DNA from: Stappia sp. ES.058
GTDB lineage: Bacteria; Pseudomonadota; Alphaproteobacteria; Rhizobiales; Stappiaceae
Direction of reading: 5' to 3'
DNA: 64,000 nucleotides
NCBI RefSeq assembly: GCF_900105595.1
Contig: NZ_LT629784.1
Span: 682,001-746,000, forward strand
Position 1 is the stretch's first letter. Each line of letters starts with the position of its first letter. Below are positions 19,175-27,479 of the stretch, in pieces. The notes below the pieces were generated by a model. That model ran no database searches, was not told where the DNA came from, and was given only the letters and a program-made list of their open reading frames with translations. The position numbers were made by a program, and so were the translations under genes.

Positions 19175-19869
19175 GACCCCTCGTCCTGCTCAAGCAGCCG
19201 GTAGAGCTTTTCCGCGAAGGCCCAGTCGTCGGGGGTGTCGATGTCCTGCGCCCTAGCGCGGTCGAGCCGGTACATTGCGGCAGTCGGCCCGAGGAGCGCG
19301 CGCCCGGCGCGCAGCGCCTCCGGCCGGCACCAGTAGAACTGGCCCGCGTCGTGATAGGCGGGCTCCAGATCCTGCGAGCGGGTCCCGGTGTGTTCCGGAT
19401 AGAAAAGTTCGACCCTGTCGCCGGATCTTCTGAGCGCCCGCTGGATCGGGTAGGCGAACTCCACGCCGGCGAATACATAGTCCGCTTTGCTGTCGACAAG
19501 CTGAACCCAGGCCCTGTCCAGATCCTCTGGGCGAACAAAGGGCGCGGTCGCATAGAGGCACAGGAGCGCATCCAGAGGGGCGTCGCGTTCTGCCTCGATC
19601 CGCTCGAGCGCGTCGACGAGAACGGCAAGCGTTCCGGTCATGTCGTCGGAGAGGTCGGCTGAACGCATGAAGGGCACCTCGGCGCCGGCTGTGCGGGCGA
19701 TATCGGCGATTTCCTCGTCATCGGTGGACACCACCACGCGGTCGATGCTGCTGCTCGCCAGCGCCGTGGCAATGGAACGCGCGATCATCGGCACGCCATG
19801 AAAATCGCGGATGTTCTTGCGCGGGATCCGCCTGGAGCCGCCCCTGGCTGGAATGACGCAGACCTTCAT
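19171..19869 (-). CDS. pseF: Pseudaminic acid cytidylyltransferase
   Basis: CMP-sugar synthetase of the NeuA/KdsB superfamily, 232 residues, that activates pseudaminic acid with CTP to CMP-Pse. The nucleotide-binding signature is CVIPARGGSRRIPRKN (residues 4-19); STDDEEIADIA and the DIDTPDDW metal-binding segment near the C-terminus are also typical. Start ATG 19869 overlaps the pseC stop (ATGA). An extended frame to 19980 would intrude into pseC and adds no family-like sequence, so it was rejected. The 3' end overlaps the pseG start. A NeuA or LegF activity is less likely given the neighbours. Confidence 0.92.
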   Translation of the reverse strand: MKVCVIPARGGSRRIPRKNIRDFHGVPMIARSIATALASSSIDRVVVSTDDEEIADIARTAGAEVPFMRSADLSDDMTGTLAVLVDALERIEAERDAPLDALLCLYATAPFVRPEDLDRAWVQLVDSKADYVFAGVEFAYPIQRALRRSGDRVELFYPEHTGTRSQDLEPAYHDAGQFYWCRPEALRAGRALLGPTAAMYRLDRARAQDIDTPDDWAFAEKLYRLLEQDEGS

Positions 19870-21029
19870 GCAAGTGCGTCCGCAAGTGCCTCGATGACCC
19901 GGTCCTGCTGGTCGAAGGTCATGCCGTGAAACATCGGGATCGAGATCGAGCGGGCGTAGTAGTCCTCCGCCTGCGGGCAATGCCCGGGCCGAAAACCGAG
20001 TTTTTCGTAATAGGGCTGAAGATAGATCGGGATGTAGTGCAGGTTGACGCCGATCCCGCTTGCCCGGAGCGCCTCGAAGATCTGCCGGTGTTTTGCCACG
20101 TGCCGGTCCTCGCGCAACTGGACGACATAGAGGTGCAGCGCCGACCTCGTTCTCGCGGACCGTTTCGGCAGCACGAGCGGCAGTGCGGACAACCGGTCGT
20201 CGTAGCGGTCGGCGAGTTCGTGACGCCGGCTCACGAAGGTGTCGAGCCGCGCGAGCTGCGAGAGACCAAGGGCCGCCTGCATGTCGGTGATGCGGTAATT
20301 GAAGCCGAGATCGACCTGCTGATAGTACCAGGGACCGTCCGGCGCCTTCGTCATCAGGTTCTGGTCGCGGGTGATGCCGTGCGAGCGCAGCAAATTCAGT
20401 CTTTGCGCGAGGTCGGCGTCTTGCGTCGTGGCCGCGCCGCCTTCGCCCGTCGTGATGATCTTCACCGGATGGAACGAGAACACCGTGATGTCGGAATGGG
20501 CGCAGGCGCCCACCGGCGCATTGCCGTCATGCCCTCCCACGGCATGGCTTGCGTCCTCGATCACTTTGAAGCCGTAGGTTCTGGCCAGCGCGCCGATGGC
20601 CGCCATGTCGCAGGGCAGCCCGCACAGATGCACCGGGATGACGACCTTGGGCAAGCGGCCCTCGGCCTTGGCCTGTTCAAGCTTCGCCTCGAGTGCGGTC
20701 GCGCTCATGTTGTAGGTCTCGGGGCAGATGTCGACGAAATCCACGTCCGCGCCGCAATACAGCGCGCAATTGGACGAGGCCACGAAGGAGACCGGCGATG
20801 TCCAGACGAGATCGCCGGGGCCGACGTCCAGAGCCAGACACGCGATATGGAGCGCAGCCGTTGCCGAACTGACCGCAAGGCAATGATCGGCACCGACCGC
20901 CTCGCCGAGTGCCTTTTCGAAGCGGGCGATGGCAGGCCCCTGCGTCAGAAAGTCGGAACGCAGGACCTCGACAACGGCGTCGATGTCCGCCGGATCGATT
21001 GACTGGCGACCGTAAGGGACGAATTCCAT
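19866..21029 (-). CDS. pseC: UDP-4-amino-4,6-dideoxy-N-acetyl-beta-L-altrosamine transaminase
   Basis: PLP-dependent aminotransferase of the DegT/DnrJ/EryC1 family, 387 residues, acting directly after PseB. The PLP lysine is in SFHPVK (Lys190), the cofactor aspartate in EDASHA (Asp159), and GEGGA follows the lysine as usual. The N-terminal PYGRQSIDPADIDAVVEVL is characteristic of PseC. ATG 21029 is preceded by GAAGGA at five-base spacing; upstream in-frame codons to 21101 lack such a site. It is first gene of the leftward operon pseC-pseF-pseGH-pseI-glycosyltransferase, whose genes overlap or nearly touch. All five enzyme-coding genes needed for CMP-pseudaminic acid lie in the window. Confidence 0.93.
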   Translation of the reverse strand: MEFVPYGRQSIDPADIDAVVEVLRSDFLTQGPAIARFEKALGEAVGADHCLAVSSATAALHIACLALDVGPGDLVWTSPVSFVASSNCALYCGADVDFVDICPETYNMSATALEAKLEQAKAEGRLPKVVIPVHLCGLPCDMAAIGALARTYGFKVIEDASHAVGGHDGNAPVGACAHSDITVFSFHPVKIITTGEGGAATTQDADLAQRLNLLRSHGITRDQNLMTKAPDGPWYYQQVDLGFNYRITDMQAALGLSQLARLDTFVSRRHELADRYDDRLSALPLVLPKRSARTRSALHLYVVQLREDRHVAKHRQIFEALRASGIGVNLHYIPIYLQPYYEKLGFRPGHCPQAEDYYARSISIPMFHGMTFDQQDRVIEALADALA

Positions 21030-21353
21030 GATCCTTCGGACCTCATCGTGTGAAAGCTTTGTCGGCAGCGCCATGCGTACCGTGAAAACATCCGCCTGCA
21101 CATTGTGGGGGAGGCAATTCCCCAGATCTATAGCGGATCTTCAAAGAAACTCGGGCGTTTGTCCCGGTTCCGGCGTTGCCGAGGCGCTGCGCGGATGGGC
21201 GGAACCTCCCGCGCTCGACGTGGTCAATCAATACCGGTGATTCGACGGGTTTGAAATGACCGCCGAGGCAAAGATGCATCAAAGGGTCGACGACCGGGCA
21301 TCGAACCCGCACTGATCCATTGCCCGAAACCCGTCCGAAGATGGCCCAAAATG
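21030..21353. other. 324-base intergenic stretch upstream of the pseC operon
   Basis: No gene was recognised. It lies between the stop of the leftward oxidoreductase gene (21354) and pseC (21029), so it should contain the promoter of the leftward pse operon. A short A/T-richer patch occurs near 21105-21150, but no -35/-10 pair could be called with confidence. Confidence 0.3.
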
Positions 21354-22349
21354 TCAGATCCGGGTCAGGGGCATGCGTTCGTTGAGGATTGCCTCGGCCA
21401 CAGCCATGCCGCTGTCGAAGCCGCATTCGACGCGCGCGCCGAGACACCAGTCGCCTGCGGCATAAAGCGATCCGGCCTCGATTTCCAGGAACGGGGCGCC
21501 AAGCGGCACTCGCGTCCTGGCGTAGCGCCATCGGTGCGCGGCGCTTTGGGCGACGGCCGGCAATGGCCCGGTCGACAGGTCGCCGAGCGCGTGGAGCAGG
21601 GCGTTAGTCGCCTGTTCGCGGCTCATTTCCAGATTTGCCGCACTCCAGTCGGCGCAGGCATGCAAGGTGAGGCGCGGCGGCGTTCCGGCGCGGCCGGGTT
21701 TCGTCGCCTCCGCCGCAAGCCAGGAGATCGGTCCGGACTCCGGCGTGACTGTTGCGGGAACGTCGGGCGCCGGGCTCTCGGTGTCGAAGGCGATCATCAG
21801 CGTCCAGCACGGGGCCATCGCGACGCCGGTCAGCGCGTCGAGAGCTGATGGATAGGCGCTTGCGAGCGGCAGGACCTGCGGGGCGGGCAGGCACAGCGCA
21901 ACCGCGTCGGCCCGTTCCGCGTGATCCGGTTCCGCAAAACCGAGCCGCCATTCCCCCTCGACCCGGCTGAGGGATGTCAGCGTGTGCTGCGCGCGAATGT
22001 CCAGCCCCTCGGCGAGCGGTCGCACCAGTGACGACATGCCCGGCGTTCCGACATGACGGTCTTCGCCGTCCGCGCCGGCGGCGGCGGGCCAGGGCGCGAT
22101 CGCACCGTTTCGCGTGGCCCGCGCAATGTAGTCGCGAAAGGCCGGCCCGCGGGCGGTGGCGAACTGCGCACCATGGTCGAACGTCATGCCGTCGGGACCG
22201 CGCCGGGTGGCGATCCTTCCGCCGAGCCCGCGCGACTTGTCGAAGACGACCGGGTTCATCCCCGCCGCTGCAAGGGTGGATGCGCAGGCAAGACCGGCGA
22301 TCCCGGCACCGATGACGGCGACGCGCGGGCTGTCGGGGGAGGAGGGCAT
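21354..22349 (-). CDS. Renalase-like NAD(P)/FAD-dependent oxidoreductase
   Basis: Flavoprotein of 331 residues in the amine-oxidase/renalase-like group. The FAD-binding motif VAVIGAGIAGLACASTL lies near residue 10, followed by FDKSRGLGGRIATRR and DHGAQFATARG, both typical of this family. The C-terminal AAGDWCLGARVECGFDSGMAVAE segment closes the flavin site. Bacterial renalase-like enzymes oxidise alternative forms of NAD(P)H, but this member's substrate is not known. ATG 22349 has AAGGA nine bases upstream; a TTG two codons earlier is less likely. It is transcribed alone, away from the housekeeping block to the right. Confidence 0.85.
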   Translation of the reverse strand: MPSSPDSPRVAVIGAGIAGLACASTLAAAGMNPVVFDKSRGLGGRIATRRGPDGMTFDHGAQFATARGPAFRDYIARATRNGAIAPWPAAAGADGEDRHVGTPGMSSLVRPLAEGLDIRAQHTLTSLSRVEGEWRLGFAEPDHAERADAVALCLPAPQVLPLASAYPSALDALTGVAMAPCWTLMIAFDTESPAPDVPATVTPESGPISWLAAEATKPGRAGTPPRLTLHACADWSAANLEMSREQATNALLHALGDLSTGPLPAVAQSAAHRWRYARTRVPLGAPFLEIEAGSLYAAGDWCLGARVECGFDSGMAVAEAILNERMPLTRI

Positions 22350-22614
22350 GAGCAACTGTCCTTGACGATCGGGGCGTGGCGCGGCGTGCCGGCAGGCATT
22401 CGGGCCTCATGACGACGCGCTTTGCGCCTGGGGCGGGCGATGACCGTTACGCGGTGGCGCGTCTTGCGGATCGGTCGGGCGTCCGTTCCCACCGGCCGCG
22501 GCATTTGGCGGGGCGCTTGCCTTGCCGGTGGAAATCATTACGTCTAAAGCGTTCGTCACGGCAAGCGCCGCGCGCGATCCCAACCCATGACCTCAGGCTG
22601 GAGACGATGTATCG

Positions 22615-23052
22615 ATGGAGCAGTTGAAACTTGCAGCTCTCGACGAAGACGATCTCGCCGTCATTTCCGCGCAGGTCCAGGATGCCGTCCTGAAGGTCGG
22701 TGATATCCTTTTTTTCCCGCCCGACCGGCATCTGGTGATCACCATGAACCGGTTTGCATGGGACCTGGAAGAAGACAAGCGCCGCAAAAGACACGAACGC
22801 CGGCGTGCAGCCCTGTCCTTTGCCCGGGTGAGCGATCTGAAAGTGCGCAACATACGCCAGGACGCCAAGGATGCCGTGCTGTCCCTGCTGGCGGTGGAGT
22901 TTGAGGCAGGTGAAGCGCCGGCCGGACGGATCAATCTCCTGTTTGCCGGCGGCGGCACCTTGTCCTTCGAGGTCGAATGCATCGAGGCGCAGCTTGCCGA
23001 CCTGGGGGCTGCCTGGGCAACCGACAACAAGCCGCACCACACGCTCGACTGA
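22615..23052 (+). CDS. DUF2948 family protein
   Basis: Small protein of 145 residues of a family found mainly in Alphaproteobacteria; function unknown. Recognised from the N-terminal LKLAALDEDDLAVISAQVQDAV, the ILFFPP and FAWDLE segments, and the C-terminal ECIEAQLADLGAAW. No signal peptide or membrane span is visible. It stands just before hisD, the usual position in this order, and ends 45 bases upstream of the hisD start, so the two are probably co-transcribed. Confidence 0.88.
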   Translation: MEQLKLAALDEDDLAVISAQVQDAVLKVGDILFFPPDRHLVITMNRFAWDLEEDKRRKRHERRRAALSFARVSDLKVRNIRQDAKDAVLSLLAVEFEAGEAPAGRINLLFAGGGTLSFEVECIEAQLADLGAAWATDNKPHHTLD

Positions 23053-23097
23053 CCGGAACGGTGCGCTCAACCCCTATCGTGATCTCGGGAGACTTCC

Positions 23098-24393
23098 TTG
23101 GCCCTTCGCCTCGCCACCGCTGATGCTGATTTTCAGGATCGTTTCCAGGCCCTTCTCGCCAGCAAGCGCGAGGCCTCCGCCGATGTCGACGCGGTCGTGC
23201 GCGACATCATCGAGGATGTGCGCACCAACGGCGACACCGCTCTCCTGAGCTATACCGAGCGCTTCGACCGGTTGAAGGCGGCCTCGCTCGCGGAGCTGAC
23301 GGTGACGGCGGAGGAGATTGCCGCAGCGCTCGAGAAGATCCCGGCGGAAACGCTCGAAGCGCTCACTTTGGCGCGCGACCGGATCGCGTCGCATCACCAA
23401 CGCCAGATGCCGAAGGACGACCGCTACACGGATGCCATCGGTGTCGAACTCGGCTCGCGCTGGACGGCGATCCAGGCGGTGGGTCTTTACGTTCCGGGCG
23501 GCACGGCGAGCTATCCGTCCTCCGTCCTGATGAACGCCGTGCCGGCGAAGGTCGCGGGCGTCGAGCGGGTCGTCATGTGCGTGCCGAGCCCGGACGGTGT
23601 GCTCAATCCGCTGGTGCTGGCGGCGGCCCATCTTGCCGGCGTCAGCGAGATCTACCGCATCGGCGGCGCGCAAGCGATTGCCGCGCTCGCGCATGGAACG
23701 CAAACAATCGCGCCCGTCTCCAAGATCGTCGGCCCGGGCAACGCCTATGTGGCGGCTGCCAAGCGGCGGGTGTTCGGCACCGTCGGCATCGACATGATCG
23801 CGGGACCGTCGGAAATCCTCGTCGTGGCCGATGGCGAGAACGATCCGGACTGGATCGCCGCCGACCTTTTGAGCCAGGCCGAACACGACGTCAGCGCGCA
23901 GTCGATCCTGATAACCGACGACGCCGACTTCGCGAGTGCCGTCGAGCAGGCGATGGAGCGCCAGCTGGCGGTCTTGCCACGCAAGGATGTCGCCGGCCCG
24001 AGCTGGCGCGACTTCGGCGCGGTCATCTGCGTGTCGTCGCTCAACGAGGCGCCGCCGATCGTCGACGCCATCGCGGCGGAGCATCTGGAGCTTGCCGTTG
24101 CCGATCCCGACGCCCTGTTCGACCGCATCCGAAATGCCGGTGCGGTGTTCCTCGGCCGCTACACGCCGGAGGCCATCGGCGATTACGTCGGCGGCTCCAA
24201 CCACGTTCTGCCGACGGCCCGGTCTGCGCGCTTTTCCTCCGGGCTTTCGGTGCTTGATTTCGTCAAGCGCACGTCGATCCTGCGCTGCAACGCCGACAAT
24301 CTGCGCCAGCTCGGTCCGGCGGCGATGGCGCTGGCGGAAGCGGAAGGGCTTTCCGCGCACGGCCGCTCCGTCGGCATCCGGCTTAATCTTTAG
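23098..24393 (+). CDS. hisD: Histidinol dehydrogenase
   Basis: Catalyses the last two steps of histidine synthesis, L-histidinol to L-histidine with NAD. Length of 431 residues matches the family. Diagnostic segments are GLYVPGGTASYPSSVLMNA, the signature around IDMIAGPSEILVVAD, AEHDVSAQS (zinc/active-site region with conserved Glu and His), and AEHLELAV. The start is TTG at 23098, supported by GGGAGA about five bases upstream and by the N-terminus LRLATADADFQ; no ATG fits. It lies in the conserved alphaproteobacterial block with DUF2948 and UPF0262, away from other his genes. Confidence 0.96.
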   Translation: MALRLATADADFQDRFQALLASKREASADVDAVVRDIIEDVRTNGDTALLSYTERFDRLKAASLAELTVTAEEIAAALEKIPAETLEALTLARDRIASHHQRQMPKDDRYTDAIGVELGSRWTAIQAVGLYVPGGTASYPSSVLMNAVPAKVAGVERVVMCVPSPDGVLNPLVLAAAHLAGVSEIYRIGGAQAIAALAHGTQTIAPVSKIVGPGNAYVAAAKRRVFGTVGIDMIAGPSEILVVADGENDPDWIAADLLSQAEHDVSAQSILITDDADFASAVEQAMERQLAVLPRKDVAGPSWRDFGAVICVSSLNEAPPIVDAIAAEHLELAVADPDALFDRIRNAGAVFLGRYTPEAIGDYVGGSNHVLPTARSARFSSGLSVLDFVKRTSILRCNADNLRQLGPAAMALAEAEGLSAHGRSVGIRLNL

Positions 24394-24517
24394 GGTGTGG
24401 CCGGTCCCGGCGCTTGCGAGGGGCGGGGTCACGGCACTTGTCGAAAAGGTCCGGACCGCGCTAGGTGTTGAAGGGTAACGGGCGCCGCTTTGGTGTCGCA
24501 GGCGACAGGAAAACGGG

Positions 24518-25015
24518 ATGACAGCACCGCAGAACGCGACGGAGCGGGCCACGGCACGCCTTGTCGACGTCGAACTCGATGAAGGATCGATCTCGCGTTC
24601 CACCCCGGACATCGAGCACGAGCGGGCCGTCGCCATCTACGATCTCATCGAGGACAACGAGTTCGAGCCGGTCGCGGACGAGCCGGGGCCCTATCGCCTC
24701 AAGCTGTCCCTGGTTGAGAAGCGGCTGATCTTCGCGGTCTCGCGCGAGGATGGCGCCCCGGTGGTGACGCACATGCTGTCGCTGACACCCTTGCGCAAGG
24801 TCGTGAAGGACTACTTCATGATCTGCGAGAGCTACTTCGAGGCGATCAAGACGGCGACGCCCAGCCAGATCGAGGCCATCGACATGGGCCGGCGCGGCGT
24901 CCACAACGAGGGTTCCCAGATCCTGATGGACCGGCTCGACGGCAAGATCCGGGTGGACATGCAGACGGCTCGAAGGCTCTTCACCCTCGTCTGCGCCCTG
25001 CACTGGAAAGGGTAG
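24518..25015 (+). CDS. UPF0262 family protein
   Basis: Protein of 165 residues of a conserved alphaproteobacterial family of unknown function. Characteristic stretches are [35 protein letters not shown] and [17 protein letters not shown]. It is soluble, with no signal peptide. AGGAAAA precedes the ATG. The stop lies five bases before the start of the phosphatase gene, and the order hisD-UPF0262-phosphatase-infA is common in this lineage, so the three rightward genes probably share a transcript. Confidence 0.9.
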   Translation: MTAPQNATERATARLVDVELDEGSISRSTPDIEHERAVAIYDLIEDNEFEPVADEPGPYRLKLSLVEKRLIFAVSREDGAPVVTHMLSLTPLRKVVKDYFMICESYFEAIKTATPSQIEAIDMGRRGVHNEGSQILMDRLDGKIRVDMQTARRLFTLVCALHWKG

Positions 25016-25020
25016 CGGCG

Positions 25021-25473
25021 GTGACGAGCTCCGGGGCAATACCCGGTGCAGTGCTCTTCGCCTGCGGCATGAATTCCGTTCGCTCTCCCATGGCCGCGGC
25101 TATCACGGAAAAGCTGTTTCCGCGGCGCATCTACGTGCGCTCCTGCGGCGTGCGCGAGGGCGAGCCCGACCCCTTCGTCGAGGCGGTGATGGCCGAAATC
25201 GGCTGCGACCTTGCCAGTCACCGGCCGAAAACCTTCGAGATGCTGGATGAATCGGGCTTCGACCTCGTCGTGACGCTCGCGCCGGAAGCTCATCACAAGG
25301 CGCTGGAGATGACACGCACGGAAGCGGTCGACGTGGAATACTGGCCGACCCCGGATCCGACGCTGGCAACGGGATCGCGCGAGCAGATCCTCGACAGCTA
25401 CCGCAGCGTTCGCGACATGCTGATGCTGCGCATCAAGAAGCGTTTCGGCTGGTCGCCGACGCCGGGCGGGTGA
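25021..25473 (+). CDS. Low-molecular-weight protein-tyrosine-phosphatase-like protein
   Basis: LMW-PTP/arsenate-reductase-like fold, 150 residues. The phosphate-binding loop is C-x5-R: Cys15 to Arg21 in CGMNSVRSP, with the conserved Ser19 present. The general-acid aspartate is probably in the TPDPT segment near residue 110. GTG is the start, placed five bases after the UPF0262 stop. Homologues at this position in related genomes are usually annotated as ArsC-like or LMW-PTP; the isolated CxxN-type loop does not distinguish protein phosphatase from arsenate reductase. No arsenic-resistance genes are adjacent. Confidence 0.85.
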   Translation: MTSSGAIPGAVLFACGMNSVRSPMAAAITEKLFPRRIYVRSCGVREGEPDPFVEAVMAEIGCDLASHRPKTFEMLDESGFDLVVTLAPEAHHKALEMTRTEAVDVEYWPTPDPTLATGSREQILDSYRSVRDMLMLRIKKRFGWSPTPGG

Positions 25474-25512
25474 AGCTGCACGAGCGCATCTGCGAACCGC
25501 ACCGGATCGTGT

Positions 25513-26172
25513 TCAGACAATGCGTGCTTTGACGAACGAAAAATCGATCTCGAGCTTGGCCGCCTCGATCGCGTCATGCAGCGGGCCGCTCATGAAAAGT
25601 GCTGACTTCAATTTGGGATCAGCCCAAAGATCTGCCCCGTCCAATGCCGATGCCGATACAGCAATGTCCCCATCGTTCGGCTCAATTGCACGCCAACGTT
25701 GGAAGCCGGTCGTCGGATTTTTCGGCCCTGCTTTGAGTTTTTTGCTTTCTTTCGGCAACAAACAGTCCTTCTGCGATCCAAAATTCAGAAAATAGAACGG
25801 ACCAGGCAGCCGCGTGGTCTTGTCCATTTCGTAGATCGGGAACTCCACCAACTCCCCGTCTCCCAGATCGAATTCCTTGAGCAATTCGGCCAACTTGCCC
25901 TTGACGCAGAAAAAACCCCGAAGCGCGAAAAGGTCCTTCACCCGGGACCAGCGCTTCGGATCGAACACATAGGCCGCTTCGGCGAAGTCTTCCCGCTCAA
26001 GCTTTTCGCCTCGACTATGCCTAAGCACATTCTGATATTGAGTTTCGGCTAGAGCGCTCTTTTCGAATTTCGGCGGCGCCCAGTCCTGACCGTAGAACTT
26101 TTCTCGAATCCCCTGCTTGTCGAAAAGCCAGTAATTGCTGCCAACCGTGCTGACCCAGATGTCTTCCGGCAT
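25513..26172 (-). CDS. Imm11 (DUF1629)-like protein
   Basis: Protein of 219 residues resembling the Imm11/MXAN_0049 immunity group. The similarity is in the overall pattern: a central GPFYFLNF-type strand, a lysine- and tryptophan-containing middle, and a C-terminal SALFMSGPLHDAIEAAKLEIDF stretch shortened here to its key residues (F-M-S, then L-x-x-A-I-x-x-A). No signal peptide or membrane span is seen. ATG 26172 has GGGGAGA five bases upstream; the longer frame to 26394 was rejected. It is inserted, in reverse, between the phosphatase and infA of a conserved block. No toxin gene is adjacent, so an immunity role is only a family-level inference. Confidence 0.6.
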   Translation of the reverse strand: MPEDIWVSTVGSNYWLFDKQGIREKFYGQDWAPPKFEKSALAETQYQNVLRHSRGEKLEREDFAEAAYVFDPKRWSRVKDLFALRGFFCVKGKLAELLKEFDLGDGELVEFPIYEMDKTTRLPGPFYFLNFGSQKDCLLPKESKKLKAGPKNPTTGFQRWRAIEPNDGDIAVSASALDGADLWADPKLKSALFMSGPLHDAIEAAKLEIDFSFVKARIV

Positions 26173-26408
26173 GTCACTCTCCCCAAGGCGCGTCGCGTCG
26201 CGCGCTGCGTTTGCACCTTCTGGTTTCATGGAACGCGCGTTCGTGCAACCGGCCTGGCGGCGGTAACCCGGGCCGTTGGCGAGGCCGCTGCGGGGCGTCT
26301 TGGAGACCCGCGCGCGAGCCCTTCGGATCGCGTGAAACTGCCTGTTTCCTTTCTGGATGCGATCCGCTAGGTTCGCCGCCACATCTGGCATCATAATCAG
26401 GAACCCAT

Positions 26409-26627
26409 ATGGCCAAGGAAGAAGTCCTCGAATTTCCGGGGGTGGTTTCGGAACTGCTCCCCAATGCGACCTTTCGCGTCAAGCTCGAGAACGAGCACGA
26501 GATCATTGCCCACACCGCTGGCCGCATGCGCAAGAACCGCATCCGCGTTCTCGCCGGCGACCGCGTTCTCGTCGAAATGACCCCCTACGACCTCACCAAG
26601 GGTCGCATCACCTACCGTTTCAAGTGA
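26409..26627 (+). CDS. infA: Translation initiation factor IF-1
   Basis: Essential 72-residue S1-like OB-fold protein that binds the ribosomal A site during initiation. Sequence is typical throughout: [19 protein letters not shown] at the N-terminus, then [21 protein letters not shown] and the C-terminal [11 protein letters not shown]. The preceding 236 bases hold its promoter and that of the divergent Imm11-like gene. The maf gene follows 55 bases downstream, as in many Hyphomicrobiales. Confidence 0.98.
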   Translation: MAKEEVLEFPGVVSELLPNATFRVKLENEHEIIAHTAGRMRKNRIRVLAGDRVLVEMTPYDLTKGRITYRFK

Positions 26628-26682
26628 TCGCATTCGTCGCGGCCCCAATTTCCGGCCGCACGGATCGAGAGACCGCGAGCCG

Positions 26683-27342
26683 ATGACCGCCTCCGACACC
26701 TCCATCGTCACAGATCGCCCGACGCTGGTGCTGGCGTCCGGATCGCCGCGCCGGCTGGCCCTGCTCCAGCAGATCGGCATCGACCCGGATACGCTGCTTC
26801 CCGCCGATATCGACGAGACGCCGCGCCGCGCCGAGACGCCGCGCGCGCTGGCCCAGCGGCTTGCGCGCACCAAGGCCGAGGTGGCGCGCCGGGCGGCCGA
26901 CCGCATCGAGGCAAATGTCGACGGTCTCGTGCTGGCGGCGGACACTGTGGTCGCCGTCGGTCGGCGCGTCTTGCCCAAGGCGGAAACGCAGGACCAGGCG
27001 GAGGCGTGCCTCCAGCTCCTGTCGGGGCGCGGACACAGGGTCTATACGGCGATCTGCGTGAGCGCGCCACGGGACGTGGTGCGTCAGCGGCTGGTGGAGA
27101 CCCGCGTGCGCTTCAAGCGCCTGTCGCGCGCCGAGATCGCGGCCTATCTGGCCAGCGGCGAATGGCGCGGCAAGGCGGGCGGCTACGCGATCCAGGGGCT
27201 TGCCGGCGCCTTTGTCGTCAAGCTCACCGGCTCCTATACCAACGTGGTCGGCCTTCCCCTGCACGAAACCGCCAACCTGTTGAGCGGTCTGAAATATCCT
27301 GTTCTGGAAACCTGGCGCGACCCGGCCCGCATCCGCCCCTGA
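26683..27342 (+). CDS. maf: Maf-like nucleoside triphosphate pyrophosphatase
   Basis: House-cleaning pyrophosphatase of the Maf/HAM1 fold, 219 residues, that hydrolyses canonical or modified nucleotides to monophosphates. Family landmarks are the N-terminal [12 protein letters not shown], the AADTVV catalytic segment near residue 86, and KAGGYAIQG near residue 167. The GS-PRR and KAGGYAIQG forms match the dTTP/UTP pyrophosphatase (YhdE-like) branch. It lies directly after infA. The usual next gene, yacG, is 2.5 kb away because two other genes intervene. Confidence 0.94.
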   Translation: MTASDTSIVTDRPTLVLASGSPRRLALLQQIGIDPDTLLPADIDETPRRAETPRALAQRLARTKAEVARRAADRIEANVDGLVLAADTVVAVGRRVLPKAETQDQAEACLQLLSGRGHRVYTAICVSAPRDVVRQRLVETRVRFKRLSRAEIAAYLASGEWRGKAGGYAIQGLAGAFVVKLTGSYTNVVGLPLHETANLLSGLKYPVLETWRDPARIRP

Positions 27343-27479
27343 CGTCGATGCGGAGCGATGGCCGATCCGGATTTCGGCTTGGCCTCGAGTGGCATTCCCT
27401 GCAATAAATCCTGACAAGACGTGTCGGTCGCGTGCGGGCGGACACGCCTCCGCATGCGGTAGTTTCAAAGGGGACAGGC

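Noticed and set aside
22376..22627. An 83-codon frame upstream of the DUF2948 gene
   Set aside because: Arginine-rich translation with no motifs, overlapping the start of a recognised gene.
23074..24636. A 520-codon minus-strand open frame over hisD
   Set aside because: Antisense to an unmistakable hisD gene; residue composition is that of a shadow frame.
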